64,000 nt of DNA, taken from Leptasterias polaris (Eukaryota > Echinodermata > Asteroidea > Forcipulatida > Asteriidae). The translations under genes were made by a program, and so were the position numbers. Below are positions 48,501-63,500 of the stretch, piece by piece; the first letter of the stretch is position 1, and every line of letters starts with the position of its first letter. Below the pieces are notes generated by a model that saw only the letters and a list, made by a program, of their open reading frames with translations, searched no databases and was not told where the DNA came from. Location of the stretch: NCBI GenBank assembly GCA_037783415.1, contig JAZGTN010000027.1, forward strand, positions 2,194,001 through 2,258,000. Reading direction: 5' to 3'.

Positions 48501-51500
48501 TAAAATATTCAGATACACCCATCTGAGACAGAAATTGTCTTTTTCCAAAATTATGTATTCATGGAGCTCAAATTATGTGCAGATTTTGTCTGAAGTTTCC
48601 CAAAATCCAAAATGGCAGTTTGGAGACAACTGGATGAATGTTCAGATGATGCTTCCCTTGTGAAAAAACGGAAGATTCATATCAGCATGAAACAGAGATT
48701 ATCGGATTTGTGCGACACCCACAAATCTGTGCTTTGCGTACAAGAAGCTACATGGAGTAATCAAAGTCATGGTTGATCAATTTCTGGTTCTACTTCTTTA
48801 GAGCTTCAGTTTGTAATGTAGAATTCGATGCAGATGTCTCCAGTTGTTTGGTGCTATTTTGATATTTCATCCAAGACTTAACCAACGGCTACATGTTTTA
48901 TGTAATGATTTAATTCTTGCACTGGGAAATTGGGTATTGGGCATAAGGTTTTGGTTTGTCATTCACTGAATGTAATTTTAAGCACCTGCTTTCCTGCTTG
49001 CGTAAAGGGGAAAAACAAGGGCCTTGGGTGAGGTTTAGAACCAAGGACTTGTAGAGTTTTATCTCAAATGTTAAAATATCTATTTGGAATGTGGAAGGGC
49101 TCTTTGTTTTTGCCCCCCCCCCCCCCCCCATCCGAGCATACAATGCAAACCTCCAAACTACATTTCTGTTTTTGTGATTCTTGTATTCAGGTTGAAATAT
49201 TTGCAAAAATGGATGCCAAACTTAACCAAGTTTTCTGAAGCAAATTGACTATTTTTTCCACCACGGGTTGTTTTCACTGACCAATGAACTTGGCAAGGTT
49301 ATAGACATAAATTGGTGTTTGAACCAAAATGCATTCCGCAAGCAGGCCTGATACTTCATGGAGGCTATGAAGGCAATTGCCCCCTGGTCATTTCCTTGGT
49401 GCCCCATAGAGATACCCTTTACTTATGAAAACTGCCATATTGCCCTTTCCAGAATGAAGTATCAAAAATTGCTTCACAAATGCAGAGGGTACAAACGTAT
49501 TGTTTTATTTTAAAAGATACTTGCAAAGAATATGGAAAAATCTTCACGGCCACGCAGTGATATTTGCAAATTGAGCAAGTTGACTACTGATGTCAGTGAT
49601 GCAGGCCACTCTATGTTTTTACAGGCAGGGGTAAAGGCTGCCTCCTGGTACTCTGTAAGGTTTTGTTTGTCTGTACCATCTATATGTTATTGTTTTTGTT
49701 GTTCCCCAAACCCTACAGGAAAGCATTGAGCAATGGCGAAGAGAAACCAACCAACGGATACAATGTGTATGAAGTGACAAATTTTTGTCTGTTTCAATTC
49801 TTTCATTTTTTCTTCTCTTATTTGAATTGCACTTTTTAATCATTTTGCAAGCTACATTTCAATTTTCACTTTAATAAGAGCATAAAGCATGGATGTTAAC
49901 TTTGTACAAGGGATGTGAACGGTATAGATCCTGAGTCTTTGAAAAACAATTATTGTTTTGAATTCCAGCTTTCATCAACATGGCCTCCTGGTACATGACT
50001 GACAAGGGAGAAGTCAGAGAAGTTGCCCCTCCCCCAAAGATAGTGCCTCATCCTGAGTGAAACGTCATACATGAAAGAAGAAATAATCCAAAGTGGTGTG
50101 AACCGCAGCATGTTCATATGCGGAGCTATGGAGGCAGTAGACACAATGAAGAAAGTCGATTCTGTTTTTCTCAGTGAATTTCTAGACCGTCCCATCCCTT
50201 CAAAGTTAAGATGCCACGCCTTGATGCTTTATTTAGCATGTACTCAAACTTACATTCTTTTCAGTGTAACCCTAAAGAGATCATACATTTCTTTATCAAT
50301 TTCATGGCTGCTTATTTATTACAAATTCCCATCCAAACAATGGGGCCACATTTCTTATGCCAGGTATTCCCATCCAAACAATGGGGCCACATTTCTTATG
50401 CCAGGTATTCCCATCCAAACAATGGGGCCATATTTCTTATGCCAGGTATTTTTGTGAGAATGATTAAAAGCCAGAGAGTTGTCAAATTAATTTGATGACC
50501 TGTATCCAATGACCCTTTTTCCACTCAGTGAGGCCACTTTGAGCTATCACGTGGGATCAGGATGAGTGCGGCTGCTATGGTCTCTCAAGGGTTAAGGTTT
50601 AACCATCTCATGCTTGAAATTAATTGGAATGGTACAACATCCTTTTTTTCCTTCTATCCTCATGTGATTCTCTCCTCATGTTTTCAAGAAACATTATCCA
50701 AAATCACAATTTGAGCCCAACTCAGTATGTGTGTTTTTATACTGTATGGCAAACAGATAACATTACCAATATTTCCCTCGTCAATTTTTGTGGATGATTA
50801 GTACTGATTTAGCATCCATTGCACTTCAGATACTCATTTCTTGAGAGGATTGGGGAGCACTGCATGTAGGTGTTTAAATTTTTAAAGTTATGGAAGCTAT
50901 GAAAAGATATGATGTCATAAATACTCATTGTTATAACCTGAATACAATGCAAGCTTACTGATTCAAATGTTGAGATACCAGAATTTGAAGTACTGGTTTG
51001 ACAATTTAAAAATTTGGATGTTAGGATAGAACTGATGTTGTACTATCCCGAAAGATATATTCTGTGGAACGTTTCACTGCCAAAACTGTTCAAGAAAAAT
51101 GAAGCATTTTGAATTGACAACAATAGTTAAGACACAACCAAAATGCTACAGTAGTTTCTTGCGGAAAATAAGTCATTTCAAGCAATTTGGTCTTCTCTTT
51201 CAAGAAAGTATTCTTCCTGCCCAAGAGAGGTAGGAGATTGTTGGGGTCATCATGGCTTCCCGCACCTGTGGTTCATTGTAGAACCATTATTGCTGAGCGT
51301 TTCTTGGCATTTTCCCTTAATTTCTTGTATAAGAACAGTTGTGGAATTTGTGAAACACACAGAATATATGCCACTCATAAGTAACATTGATTTCCTCTTA
51401 AAAAGCATCAAGGTGACTGGGACTGCTTTGTATTAATACACACAGATGCTTGTTAAAGCATGTTTCTGCAATGTTTCTTTCGTTTACTTTTAATTCAAAC

Positions 51501-54500
51501 TCTTAGCAGGATATTTTATGAATTCCTATTTTGTAATTTGCTAAACAATCATGCGCATCAGTGGTCAAATATAATAAAGAAACAGCATTGGTTTTTCAAG
51601 CAACACAGCAAAATTATGACACAAACAAAATTCCTGAGGATGTGATCTATAACCCATGACCTATGACCTATGAAACCAATATTGACAACAGTGACACCCT
51701 AAGCTAAGACGGGCCGTCAGTGACAGGAAGTTTTGTGGGTCTTCTGCGAAAGATACTTTAAAATTGATCAAAGGATAATATATTTCAGACCCTTGTCATT
51801 TGAATACTTTATGGATAATCTATAAATCAGGGATTAGAAATATCAGATTTTTTTCTGAATTCAAGTTTTATTTTTTATACCTGGGGGAAACAGTATTCAT
51901 TTTTGACTTTAGATGTGAAGAAATCTTGCTCTTTGATCTACCTTTCTATTGCTGAGGATACTGTTCCCAAAAGCTCCTTGGAATCTATAACTCCAGGGGT
52001 TATCAGAAGGTGCAAATGCCATCATTTCAACATACCTCCTAAAGTTTGGGTCCTAGTTTCAGACCTTTTTGTCAATAGAAGTGCAATAGAATTATTTTTT
52101 TTTTTAATTGCTAAGATTCATCGAATACGAACAGAAAAGAAAGCATTCGAATGTGTGTGTTGTCAACACAGCCAATGCTGTGTCTTCCATAATAAAATAA
52201 GTAGCCGTTTGATTCCATACTTGAAGCAAAGGCAAAGCAAAGCAAAGCTTTTCATCTGAACCATAATCTTTGTTTTTGATGACACAGTTTGTACCACATC
52301 AACTTGTACCACATCACGTATGTACTGCATTCATAAGCAAGCTACCAGGGACCATTTTAACAGCATCCATTGATCTAATGTTTCCTGGTATTGCTGAGTT
52401 TAGATTGAGTTTGGAGTTTATTTTGTACTTGATAGAACTTTTACCAGAAGCTCGAGTCTGGGTGGAAGCTTTTTACTAACTTGCTCTTCTTTTCCAGCAT
52501 TATTTGCACTCACAGTTTGGTTTGAATTTTCATTATGCTTTTTGTTTGATATTTCCTTGCATCTTTGAGGCATTTTAATCTGTACACAATTTTAACTTTT
52601 ACCATTATTTTATTTTTAATATTTCTGCTCACTCCTTTTCTTTTTAGCGTGTAGTTATGTTTAGCTGTGTTATTTGGACATTTTATTGTATTTTTGAGTC
52701 AATGAGGGCAAGCATTCACAGGTCAATATTTATGATGATGTTATTACATTATGAATTATTGCTGACATTTACATGGATAGAAAGTGTCATGTGGAAGTAG
52801 AAGCTTTGAATTGTTCAAGATAAAGGTAAATCCTGCTCTTCGGTACTCCTCTAGTGCTGAGGTTATTGTTCACTGAAGCTCCTTGAAAATATATAGCTCC
52901 AGGGGCTTAACAAAAGATAGAAATGCCATCATTTCAACATACGTCTGACAGTTTGGATCCTGGTTTCAGACCCTTTGTCAGTAATGACTCTCACTTCTTC
53001 ATTTTCAACATAGCACAGAAACCTCATACATTTGAATAATGATTATGTTTATGTGCAATATGACATCAACTGAAATAAAACTTGTTTTAATACAAATTAA
53101 CGATGGGAGTATTAACATTGAAAACAAAAAATAATTTCTAGCAACAAACATGTCAATACATTGTGATTCTTTAACCACATAAAACACATCAAATATTTAT
53201 ATAGAATGCCACAATCACACTTGAAACATGTTAAATAGAGAAACGGGCAAACGTATTCCTACATTATGCCCAATCCAATTCAATCCAAAGCAAATCTTCA
53301 AATTGAGTTCCACATCAGTTGACGTCAATCTGACGTGTTATCAGGCGGTTTCCATTCCCACAGAGGTAAACCAGATTGCTTGACTCTAAATGTGGATTTC
53401 CTATCCAAACAAAATCGCCCCACTCTCCATTTGCCCGATTTGTCTAGTGTGTACTGAATCAACTTGTACCAATACAACCCACGATAAAACAACATTGTGA
53501 TTTACCTTGGGCAAAGCCGAGTACAAGTGACGCGAATTGTTTAGCAGTGGCTGGGTTCTGAGCCATTTGATGGTAATGTTGTCTATCTTGATAACTTAGG
53601 TATCTTATTTTTGTGTTGTTTACCCATACACCGATATCTTTTAAGCACTGTGCACTCACTACTTTCCCAAGTTCTGTGGGGGAAAAAAAAAAAAAAAACT
53701 CGGGCATATTACTTGGGGTGGAATTCAAACCAATGACCACTGCTTTTCCAGAGCAGATGTCTTAGCACAAGACCACCGACCACCGTCTAGATAAGTCTAT
53801 TTCCACACTTTGTCTAATAACATTACCACATAATCTTGCATTATGTTCCACTGTGTTTAACTGTAGAAATATCAACACACTGTAGCCTCTGAACGATCAC
53901 GCATAGCTGAATATTTTACACATGAACGCAAAGAGTAGTGACCGAGTTACACGACACTGAGCTTCACACAGAAACCAATTTACAAAACTCTCATATATAA
54001 TGAGGATTATCTGTGCGATGCAATCGGGGAATTTAATGGAAGTTCCAGTTTTGGAGAGAAGAGCTCCCAAGCTTCTATTTGGTAGCAAAACATTGACCTC
54101 TTGTTAATTATTGATGTTAAAGAGACGTTCCTTCATGTGGATTTTCTAAAAAGACATATCCTACAAATTGTGTTTCAAGGTGATGCATTCATATAGCCCA
54201 TTCAGATTGATACACACATACATGTAGTCCATATGGCTGTTGCCAATTACATGCATCATATTACTCTCCATCATGCCTTTGCATTATACATGACCTACGC
54301 ACACCATTATGGGAACTAGTCCCCTAGCGCAAAATATGTTATGCATGTATTTGCTAAGATTAGTTACAAGCTCTCCTTGATGGTGCAACCAAGGTTCAAG
54401 TTGGCCATTTCTCTAAGATTTACATTTCATTTGCCAATAAGAGCACCCAGACGTTTTTTAATCATTGATGTGAGCCCATGCCAAGGACAAAAACCATGGT

Positions 54501-57500
54501 AACCGGATTGCCCAAAAGAGCAGTAATTATTACATTGTAGGGGGGGGGGGGGGGGGTAAAATTTGTTTTATTTGACATGGCACTAAAATGCCAAGCCATT
54601 TAGCAACTGAAAAAGCCTTTTTCCATTTTCAAAAGCAAAGATGAACCAAATGGCAAGTTATTTGATTAACAGCCCTTTCTAAAGTTCTCCCAAGTTTAAT
54701 CACAAACCGTTACTCCTATTTTTCAATACTCTCTGATCTTTTTTATGCAGATTCTTTTTTCCCTAAGCTGTTTGGGTATTCGGTCTTAATTTCTGTATAA
54801 TTTTCAATCATAAAACCATCCTTCTGAAGTACTGTGTCTATAGACCACCTTTGCTTTATGGAGAGCTACGTTATTCTGCGTAATACCTTTATTGGTATTT
54901 TGGGATTATGTACCTACTTCAGTAAGGCTATTAAACCGTTAATATCAAACCGAATGACGAAGCGCTGAATGACAGAATAACGCTCAAAATGACTAACCCT
55001 CACGCCCATCCAGACTTCAACATATGGTCTGAAAATGGCAGACATGACATGTTCATGCAAAATTAATTCTGCAAAAAATAGTGTGGCCTGACATTTAGAC
55101 CCGAGCAGAGTCTTTCTCTTTTAGCCACCGAGAAAGACTCTGCTTGGGTCAAAACGTCAGGCTTCTGTTTCTAACTATTTTTTGCATTTATACCATAGGG
55201 CCTTTTGGTTGGTAAGCAGGGTTTAAAAAAAAAAATTAATACTGGATAAATTCATCCTGTTAAAGATAATATCCTTTTTAAGTTTCAGTTTTATTTGAAT
55301 TTAGTATTGATAGTGCATCTCAAGTACTCACAAAAATGCGTTTGTTTGTTTGTTTGTTTGTTTGTTTGTTTGGGGGTTTTTTCCGCTGTAAAGATAACAC
55401 TATCCTGGACTATTCTTTTAACACAAATTTGAAGTTTCACTTTTGGCCAAAAAAAAACAAGGTATCAACTTCATGTTAACTGATGACAGTGGTATCTCCT
55501 GTTAGCCAGATATTACCATTCAACAATGAGGTATGAAATGGCTGATGTAGACAAAGGTGGAGCTGTTAAGACCAGTTGGCTAAAGCGTGTTCGATCTCAT
55601 AGCCATACACATGTTGGTGCACAAGCAAATAAATACATATGTTACTCAATGTAAAATCTTTTAGTACACAATGTACTCTTTGAGTATAGCTGCAAAGCCT
55701 CCCAAGCGTCCTATATTTATCAATAAAGGACTTGTATATTAATTTTTTTGAAATGTTGGAGCAGTATACATGGCAAAAAAAAAGTATGGCACATGACACG
55801 TTTTCCACCAATCAAATGGTAACAATCTATAAGTGCAATATATCATTTAGGTACTGTTCAAAACATTAGATGTGATATGAATTATATATTGTTATACTCT
55901 TGACCTTAGTGGAGCCCTCTGAGGAAACCTGAACACTACTTGATGAACACTCATCTCTAGTTCACTAAAGAAGTCTTAAGTCAAAGGGAGTAAGATTAGC
56001 ACTTTGAAGGAGCTAGTCAAAAAAATCCCTTTCCATTCAATATTCTAACAGGGACTAGTACAGGCTGCTAAAAAGCATTTTGACTGATGTAATTCTTGTA
56101 AGAACCCTTGTTCAGCGGTAGCGAGAATGAGATTTTAGTGTACCACAAACCAAAATCCACATTATCTTTCCTAAAAAGTATTGGGTCTTTTAATTGTTGC
56201 TGCATATTCCTCGCAACCCTTGCACTTGCAGTGGCTTTTAAGGAAATCAATAGTCTCACACCACTGGGGGAGGCTGGATGGGACAAGACATTGGCAGCAC
56301 CTTCCTCCCCTCTGACATCCTATAACCACTGGGTATATTTTCAAATTTACTTGTAAACATTTTTATCCCAATTTAAAATAGTTGATAATAACCAGGAAAC
56401 ATTTAAAAAATAAAACTCAAAAAGTTTGTTATTTCAGGTAAGTTATAAGTGATAACAACAATTTTTAAAGGTTGGGCCTTGTTTGTGGATGACAGCTTAG
56501 TTTCAGTAAATGGCTTGATCATGACTCTCACTTGTCAGTCTGTCTGATTGATCTTCCCTGACAGATGGACGAGTATGTTCTATGGCGACCACAGCAAGAC
56601 CAAACAGGACAAGCCGTCTATAAATGCAGATGGCCCTGCAGTAACACCAAAGACAGATGAGTTGCCACACAACAAAGCACCGGTAACATCCCCCCTCCCT
56701 ACCCCCATCTTTCTTTTCTGTCATTCCTAACCCTAACAACCCATGCATTCTTCATACGAGCTTTCCTAATTACCTCCGAGTTCAAAGCCCAAGTACTCTT
56801 GGTAAGTTTGACATGACTTACTTGGATTGTCTGGCATAATTTATCGAAACCATACACAACCAAAATGGGTTTCAAGGATATAATCAGGCCCTATCTGTAT
56901 TGGTGGCTACAGCTACGGCTATGCCTGTTGCTTAAGGGTGTTGCTATTAGGCATCCTATACTTCAACACACTAAGAACTTGTTCCCACAATTTTTAGAGT
57001 TAATATTCACCTCCCTCATCAGAGTGGCTTTTAATTGTGAATTTCAACCTAAAGGGTATGCACAAAATTGCTGAGGTTGAAAATGGTCATGGCTTTGCAC
57101 ATAACTTATATGGCATAAACATAGTCAAGGTGAACAATTTCCTTTGAAATATTTTTGCCTGAGATGCGATAGTTTGTGAGAAATGAGTGAACAAATTAAT
57201 GTTGATCTTGTGAGTCCCTAACCTGATGTTTGCAAACAGTGAAAACATATACTTGCTCACTATTTTCTTATGGTTCTAATGAATGATTGAGCTTAAACTT
57301 TCACAGGTTTGTTTTTTCCCGAACATGTTGGTTGAAACTACATGTAAGTGTCGACACTGGTCTTTAACAATTACCAATGTTGTCTGGAGGCTTTAATAAG
57401 CCAGCTTGAATGACATGTACATGTAGTTTACAAATACTGAGCTTGTGTGAGTGAAAATGTGTAGGAGGACTGACAGTAAATAATCACAATGGGACAAGTG

Positions 57501-60500
57501 ACACTTATCAAAAATACAAGTAATCGTAATTGTCAGAAAAAGTGGGGGGGGGGGGGGATCTGTCTATTTGTCCAAAATAAAATCCCTAAATTTGTGCATT
57601 TGCTCCATGACTATCTTTATTACCATTTAAACAAACTAATCTTTACCAACCTACTGTACTATACCTACTGTAGCCACCAATTGGGACATTGCCTAAGCCT
57701 TTGTAAGTTAGATTTGAATAACATCGATACAATAACTTGCTAAGTAACAAGTTACCGCTCGAATTTGAATTCTTCAGACTATTGAGACAGTTGCTATTGC
57801 AAATGGTTCGGGGCAAGCTTTTGTATAGCAACCTCCAGTGGGCAAACCCTGGTACCATTGTGCCATACACATTTATTCAGAATTGCGTCTTGGGTGTTGG
57901 CCATTTCTTATGTAACAACGCTAAAGTTTGTTTCAAATCATGTGATGTAACAACTGTCTCTATAGTCTGAGAAATTCAAATTTAATTTTGGATTGAACCA
58001 ACAAAAATTGACTGGAGTGGAATTTGAACCTTCCACCTCCGGATAATTGTGCCAGCGCTCTACAAACTGAGCTATCTAGCCCTGTTGTTGGCTGTCTCCC
58101 TAGTTAGTCAATATTGTTCAAGAGTGCCAGTCAGAAGCTAAAATATAAGACGGAATAGGGAGACCACCAACATAAGGCCTAGATAGCTCAGGTGGTAGAG
58201 TTACCAGAGGTCTCATCATGGGTTCGAATTCTGCTCTAGTAAGTTTTTCTTTGTTCAACCAAATATTAATGAAAATGTACCCAATCAGTTTCCCTTGTGA
58301 TTTATAACTTATAATTCAAATTTAAGCGGTGGCTTGTGACTTTGCAAGTCAATGTAACAGACATTCAAATCTTACTCCCGTATGGCTATTAACTAGTGCT
58401 GCTGAATCACAATGATGACATTCATGCTACATGCACAAAAGGTAAATTGTGTTGTTTGAACTTAGCTCACATATCTCTCTATTTCTCTGCAGACATTCTT
58501 CGATTGGCTTCCAGCAATGATTAAAATCAAGTAAGTTAACTGGTCTCTGCCAAATACTTGGCAGGTCTCTGCTAAATACTTGGCAGTTAATTAAAGTGTT
58601 TCAGAAGTTTTGCTTAGCACTTGTTTTAGACAGTCAGTTCTTCATGAAATTTGCTTTCATTTTGATTGAAGTACGACACATCATTGATTTCTGGAAGAGA
58701 AAATCCGTTCCCATCCTGTTATTTTGCAAGAAGCAACCTGTGAAACTTGTTAAATTAACCAGTGAAACAACTTGTCAACAAGTTTTAAAAGTTTTTAGAA
58801 GTAGGCACAGTATTCATCAATAATCAGTAATGAAATCCTAAGAAAAAAATATTTGTGATGACTGCCTATACCATCTAAACATTACTTCAGCTCACACAAG
58901 TTTGATGAGCACCAGTCTACTTTTTTATCATGCGCCTCACTTAATTTCCAAATAGAAAGTTGTTCTAAAGCAATAAGCAATAAACTATTATTAGAATTAT
59001 TATTTATTGTTCTCAACCACCACTCTTATCTTACAGGGATGAGGACATAAGACTGAAGTCAGGCGTTGATGCAGTGCAATACCTCCAGTTTCAGCGATAC
59101 CTGATTTTGCTCACTATTATTCTATGTGTGTTGTCTATTGGTGTCATACTACCAGTCAACTATAGTGGGAGTCAGGAACTCGGACCAGAGAATTTTGGTC
59201 GCACAACTGTTAGTAATATACCAACAAAGTGAGTAAATGAACTACCTAATGATGTGACTCATCAGTTGTTAAGAGCACTTTGGGTAGTCTTTCAAACTAC
59301 TCCCACCCCACTACTCCCACCCCACTACTCCTACCCCAGTTCCTGTTTGCTGTCTCTAATGGCTGCACAGCCTTATCTTTCAAGATCAGACATGTATTTG
59401 TAATCGCCATCTAATTCCCTTCCCAAATGCCTTCACTTTTCTCATGGTTATTGCCGATTGGCATTGGCCATTTGACTCTAGACCCGTCTCTCTGATGTCA
59501 CATTTCTACAGTAATGCGGGAGGTGTGCCATGCTCGAGTACAAAGCACATGTAGGATACGTATGCATAGTGCCTACCAGCATTGTGTAGTGCCTACCAGC
59601 AAATTGTGTAGTGCCTGCCAGCATTGTGTAGTGCCTACCAGCATTGTGTAGTGCCTACCAGCATTGTGTAGTGCCTGCCAGCATTGTGTAGTGCCTGCCA
59701 GCATTGTGTAGTGCCTGCCAGCATTGTGTAGTGCCTGCCAGCATTGTGTAGTGCCTGCCAGCATTGTGTAGTGCCTGCCAGCATTGTGTTTCATAATACC
59801 TGTTTGTGCAGCTCTAGTAAACGTCTGCATTTGACATGGGCATGTAATTACTCCAGCATGGCGAGCAATAGTGATGTCATTTTGGAAGGGTATATTGTCC
59901 TAGCATCTGTCTTTGTACAACAGACATGGCATGGTTAAGCACCACTCCATCCCTTGCATCCCGGCCCTTCGTCTTTAAATCATTAAAAGTAAATGATTGG
60001 TATCCCCAATCAAGTATGGTTCTCTACAGATCAGACAAGTTAAGTGCACACATCACCAAGTTCCACCTCCCCAATAACCCCATCATGTCTTCTCAATACA
60101 CAACTGAAATGTTTATTGGGTCTGATCATCATCCGCGATCACTCGCAAAGGAGTATGACCATCAACCAAGTAAACTTCAATTTAGTTAGGGTCCCTATGG
60201 ACTCTGGAGTGGCTGAATAGTCTGATCCTTGATCTGCATAATCCACCACATACATGTACAAGGCAGGAAAGTCCTGGGTTAACTGAGTGTCCATGGAGCT
60301 TTGTTCTCTCCCACTGTTCTCGGAGAGTCGGTTTTCCTCCTGCTGCTGTACTCGTTCCATGTGCACAACTAACTTTAGACAATAACTTCCTCTAAGAAGG
60401 TTGCTGTAGTGCAAGGGTCTCCCACTGTCTAATCCACTATTGTTTTCTGGTCTCTGTAGTTCAGACAAGTTATGGGTACACACCATCTTCTGTATGCTGT

Positions 60501-63500
60501 TTTTCCTCATAACTGTTGGAATGATGAGGCATTTCTCAACACATCTACCATACAGGGAGGAGAATGATAACGTGAGTGGAAACTGAAGGCGTTCACTCTT
60601 CTTCATTTATTTTATATATTTATTTGTTTTATTTAAACTTTACACTGGCAAAGTAAATAAAAGGTACATTCCACAAAACAAAACTATGACTGAAAACATT
60701 AAGGATATCCAATTTTACAAAATATAAATTGCCAAGCTAAGGAGTGGCAAGGAGGAACAGGTGGCCAGCATCTCTACAAGCAAGGCCATCCTTGCTTATG
60801 TTATGCAGGGATTTTCTGCTTCCATAGGCACCTATTTCTGCTTACAGTAAGCAGAGCCATGAAATAAGGCCAAGGCGAACTAAGTTTAAATTTGTTATTT
60901 ACCCTTTAAAAATATCCTTTTCATCCGTTTCCTTATTATTTAGGTATCACAAACTCTCTTTGTGAGTGGCATACCACTAGAAAGGACAGACGCCTCCCTT
61001 ATTAAGCAACATTTCCAGTAAGTACAAGAGTTACCTGCATAACCATTTCCCGTTTTGGGGTTTTTCTTACATGCACTTGAACTTGAGTACAATGCTTAAG
61101 GGTAGAGTCATAGATTGGTAAATTATCCAAACATTAATGACCATCAAAACTTACTTGGTGAGAAGCACTGCAGCTGTTGATAGTATAAACTACTTTGAGA
61201 AAGGTTTCCCCACAAAGTAATATGGTTTGGATAATTGTTCATCCAAAAACATTTGAAATGGGGAAACGATTCATGGATGATTGTTTCTCAGATTTCTGAG
61301 TGTTGTGTTCATTTGCAAACGCTGTGCCCAGAGATGCAGTTGGTACCCTGCTGGCACCTCATTAAACGTGGATGATTCAACGTTTACAGTTTTTTGCCGT
61401 TTTCTCAGCATGTAGATACTGTATTCAGCTGAAGCTTTCCCATGTGACTTTTATGAATCTTTCTTTATAATTTTGCCGATAAAACACGTTGACAAAAACC
61501 AATCTATGATTCTACCTTTAATAATTTGTACTATCGTGAAAATTAGTTGTCACTGGTCTCTGTATTTTACTAATTTTGTACAAAATGTACATGAAACAAA
61601 TCATTACAGATTTTGATATAAAAATATAAAAAAATTGTTTATATACAGTAATATGGATTCTGATTGTAAATGTGTCTTTATTTTGCTGTTATTTTATCAT
61701 GCACCTGCGAGTACAAAGAGCCTGGTACAGAGCAGGTGCAAGGAATTGTAGAAGAATTAGCCCCTTAGGAGGAACTTTCGGCTGCATAAAGAGGAATTAA
61801 GATTGAGTGGGCATTAGGGAGACGTATTACTGCCTGCTAAATTTTTCAACTCGTGTTTCTTGTACTCTTGTGGGGGTAATCTGAATTGATTTTTGTTGTG
61901 ATGCGAAGACTGATTTTACTAGGTTCGAAGAGCCGGTTAGGATTAGAGTTGGTCCACGAGTCTGAGGTATCTTTGCTCATTTACAAAATTTGTATATTTT
62001 ATTCTTTGTATCTGAACTGTTCTTAAATGGAAAATCTAAGGTGAAAACAAAATTAACATTACTAAATCGAGTCATTACAATGGAATTGCTATAGTTCTTT
62101 GGGATTATTCTTGTTATCATGATTATCAATGTTTGTGGATTGAGGTATATTTTGCTTTCTAAATAGGCAAATTATAAAACGAAGAAATACTTTGAACCAT
62201 TATAAAGTACATAATTATTTAGTATTTCATTCTGAAAGCTCACTGAATATAAAGCTCATATTAATACTGATCCCCCAGAGAAATATTCTTGCAAAAATGC
62301 TGTCGAAGTTCGAAGCCCATACAGATCACTTTTGCTTATTTTCATTGCTGCAATCGAAATAAGCTAATAGTATGAACGTGCAAAAAAAATAATTGTGACA
62401 AAACATATACTGTTTGTCTTTGTTTACACTATAACATGACCATCGAAATTTGCACAGATGATGTCTCTTTCTCAGATGATGTCACTATTTTATCGCTTGC
62501 CATGCTGGAGTACTTCATGCACACATGTTACTAGATCTGCCATGCTGGAGTACTTCATGCACACATGTTACTAGATCTGCCATGCTGGAGTACTTCATGC
62601 ACACATGTTACTAGATCTGCCATGCTGGAGTACTTCATGCACACATGTTACTAGATCTGCCATGCTGGAGTACTTCATGCACACATGTTACTAGATCTGC
62701 CATGCTGGAGTACTTCATGCACACATATTACTAGATCTGCCATGCTGGAGTACTTCATGCACACATGTTACTAGATCTGCCTTGCTGGAGTACTTCATGC
62801 ACACATGTTACTAGATCTGCCATGTTGGAGTACTTCATGCACACATGTTACTAGATCTGCCATGTTGGAGTACTTCATGCACACATGTTACTAGATCTGC
62901 CATGCTGGAGTACTTCATGCACACATGTTACTAGATCTGCCTTGCTGGAGTACTTCATGCACACATGTTACTAGATCTGCCTTGCTGGAGTACTTCATGC
63001 ACACATGTTACTAGATCTGCCATGTTGGAGTACTTCATGCACACATGTTACTAGATCTGCGTAAAAATGTGCTCCAAAAAAGTGATGCTTGATGGCCCTA
63101 CACAAACATATCCAATGTATGTGCATTAAATTCCAGCATGGCAAACCTCTCGCATTGAGCAAGTTCGAGTGCGCACAATGGTTAACTAAAGGTTGACTAT
63201 TTTGACTTGAACCCAGGCTGGTCTACCATTTGGAACCAGCTTCGGGTTCCCTGGTCCTGGTAGCCTCATTTCATTCTAACCTGTGTAGAGCGCTGAAGGG
63301 AACCAGTGACACTAAAGCCAAATTACGAAAGGCAATGGAAGTGTTGAACATCATGCTGATGTTTGACTAGACTTCCAAACGAGTAGTTTGAGTGAGTGTG
63401 CACTGCGCATAAATGTTGCTAGTCTGTGGTCAACCATGGGTCGACTAAATGTGTGCAATCGAACTTGCTCATTGCTGTAGAAATGTGACGCCAGTTAGAA

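Noticed and set aside
47287..48548. Minus-strand frames of 127 and 135 codons with a proline-rich repeat
   Set aside because: They are the 20-bp minisatellite read in one frame; unit variants with indels break it repeatedly.
49625..49654. A 30-base TMEM63 exon between a CAG acceptor and a GTAAGG donor
   Set aside because: In the required phase it contains an in-frame stop, so it cannot be part of the channel frame; a poison exon is possible but unsupported.
59573..59830. Minus-strand 85-codon repeat protein
   Set aside because: A reading of the 20-bp minisatellite at 59.6 kb; no gene context.
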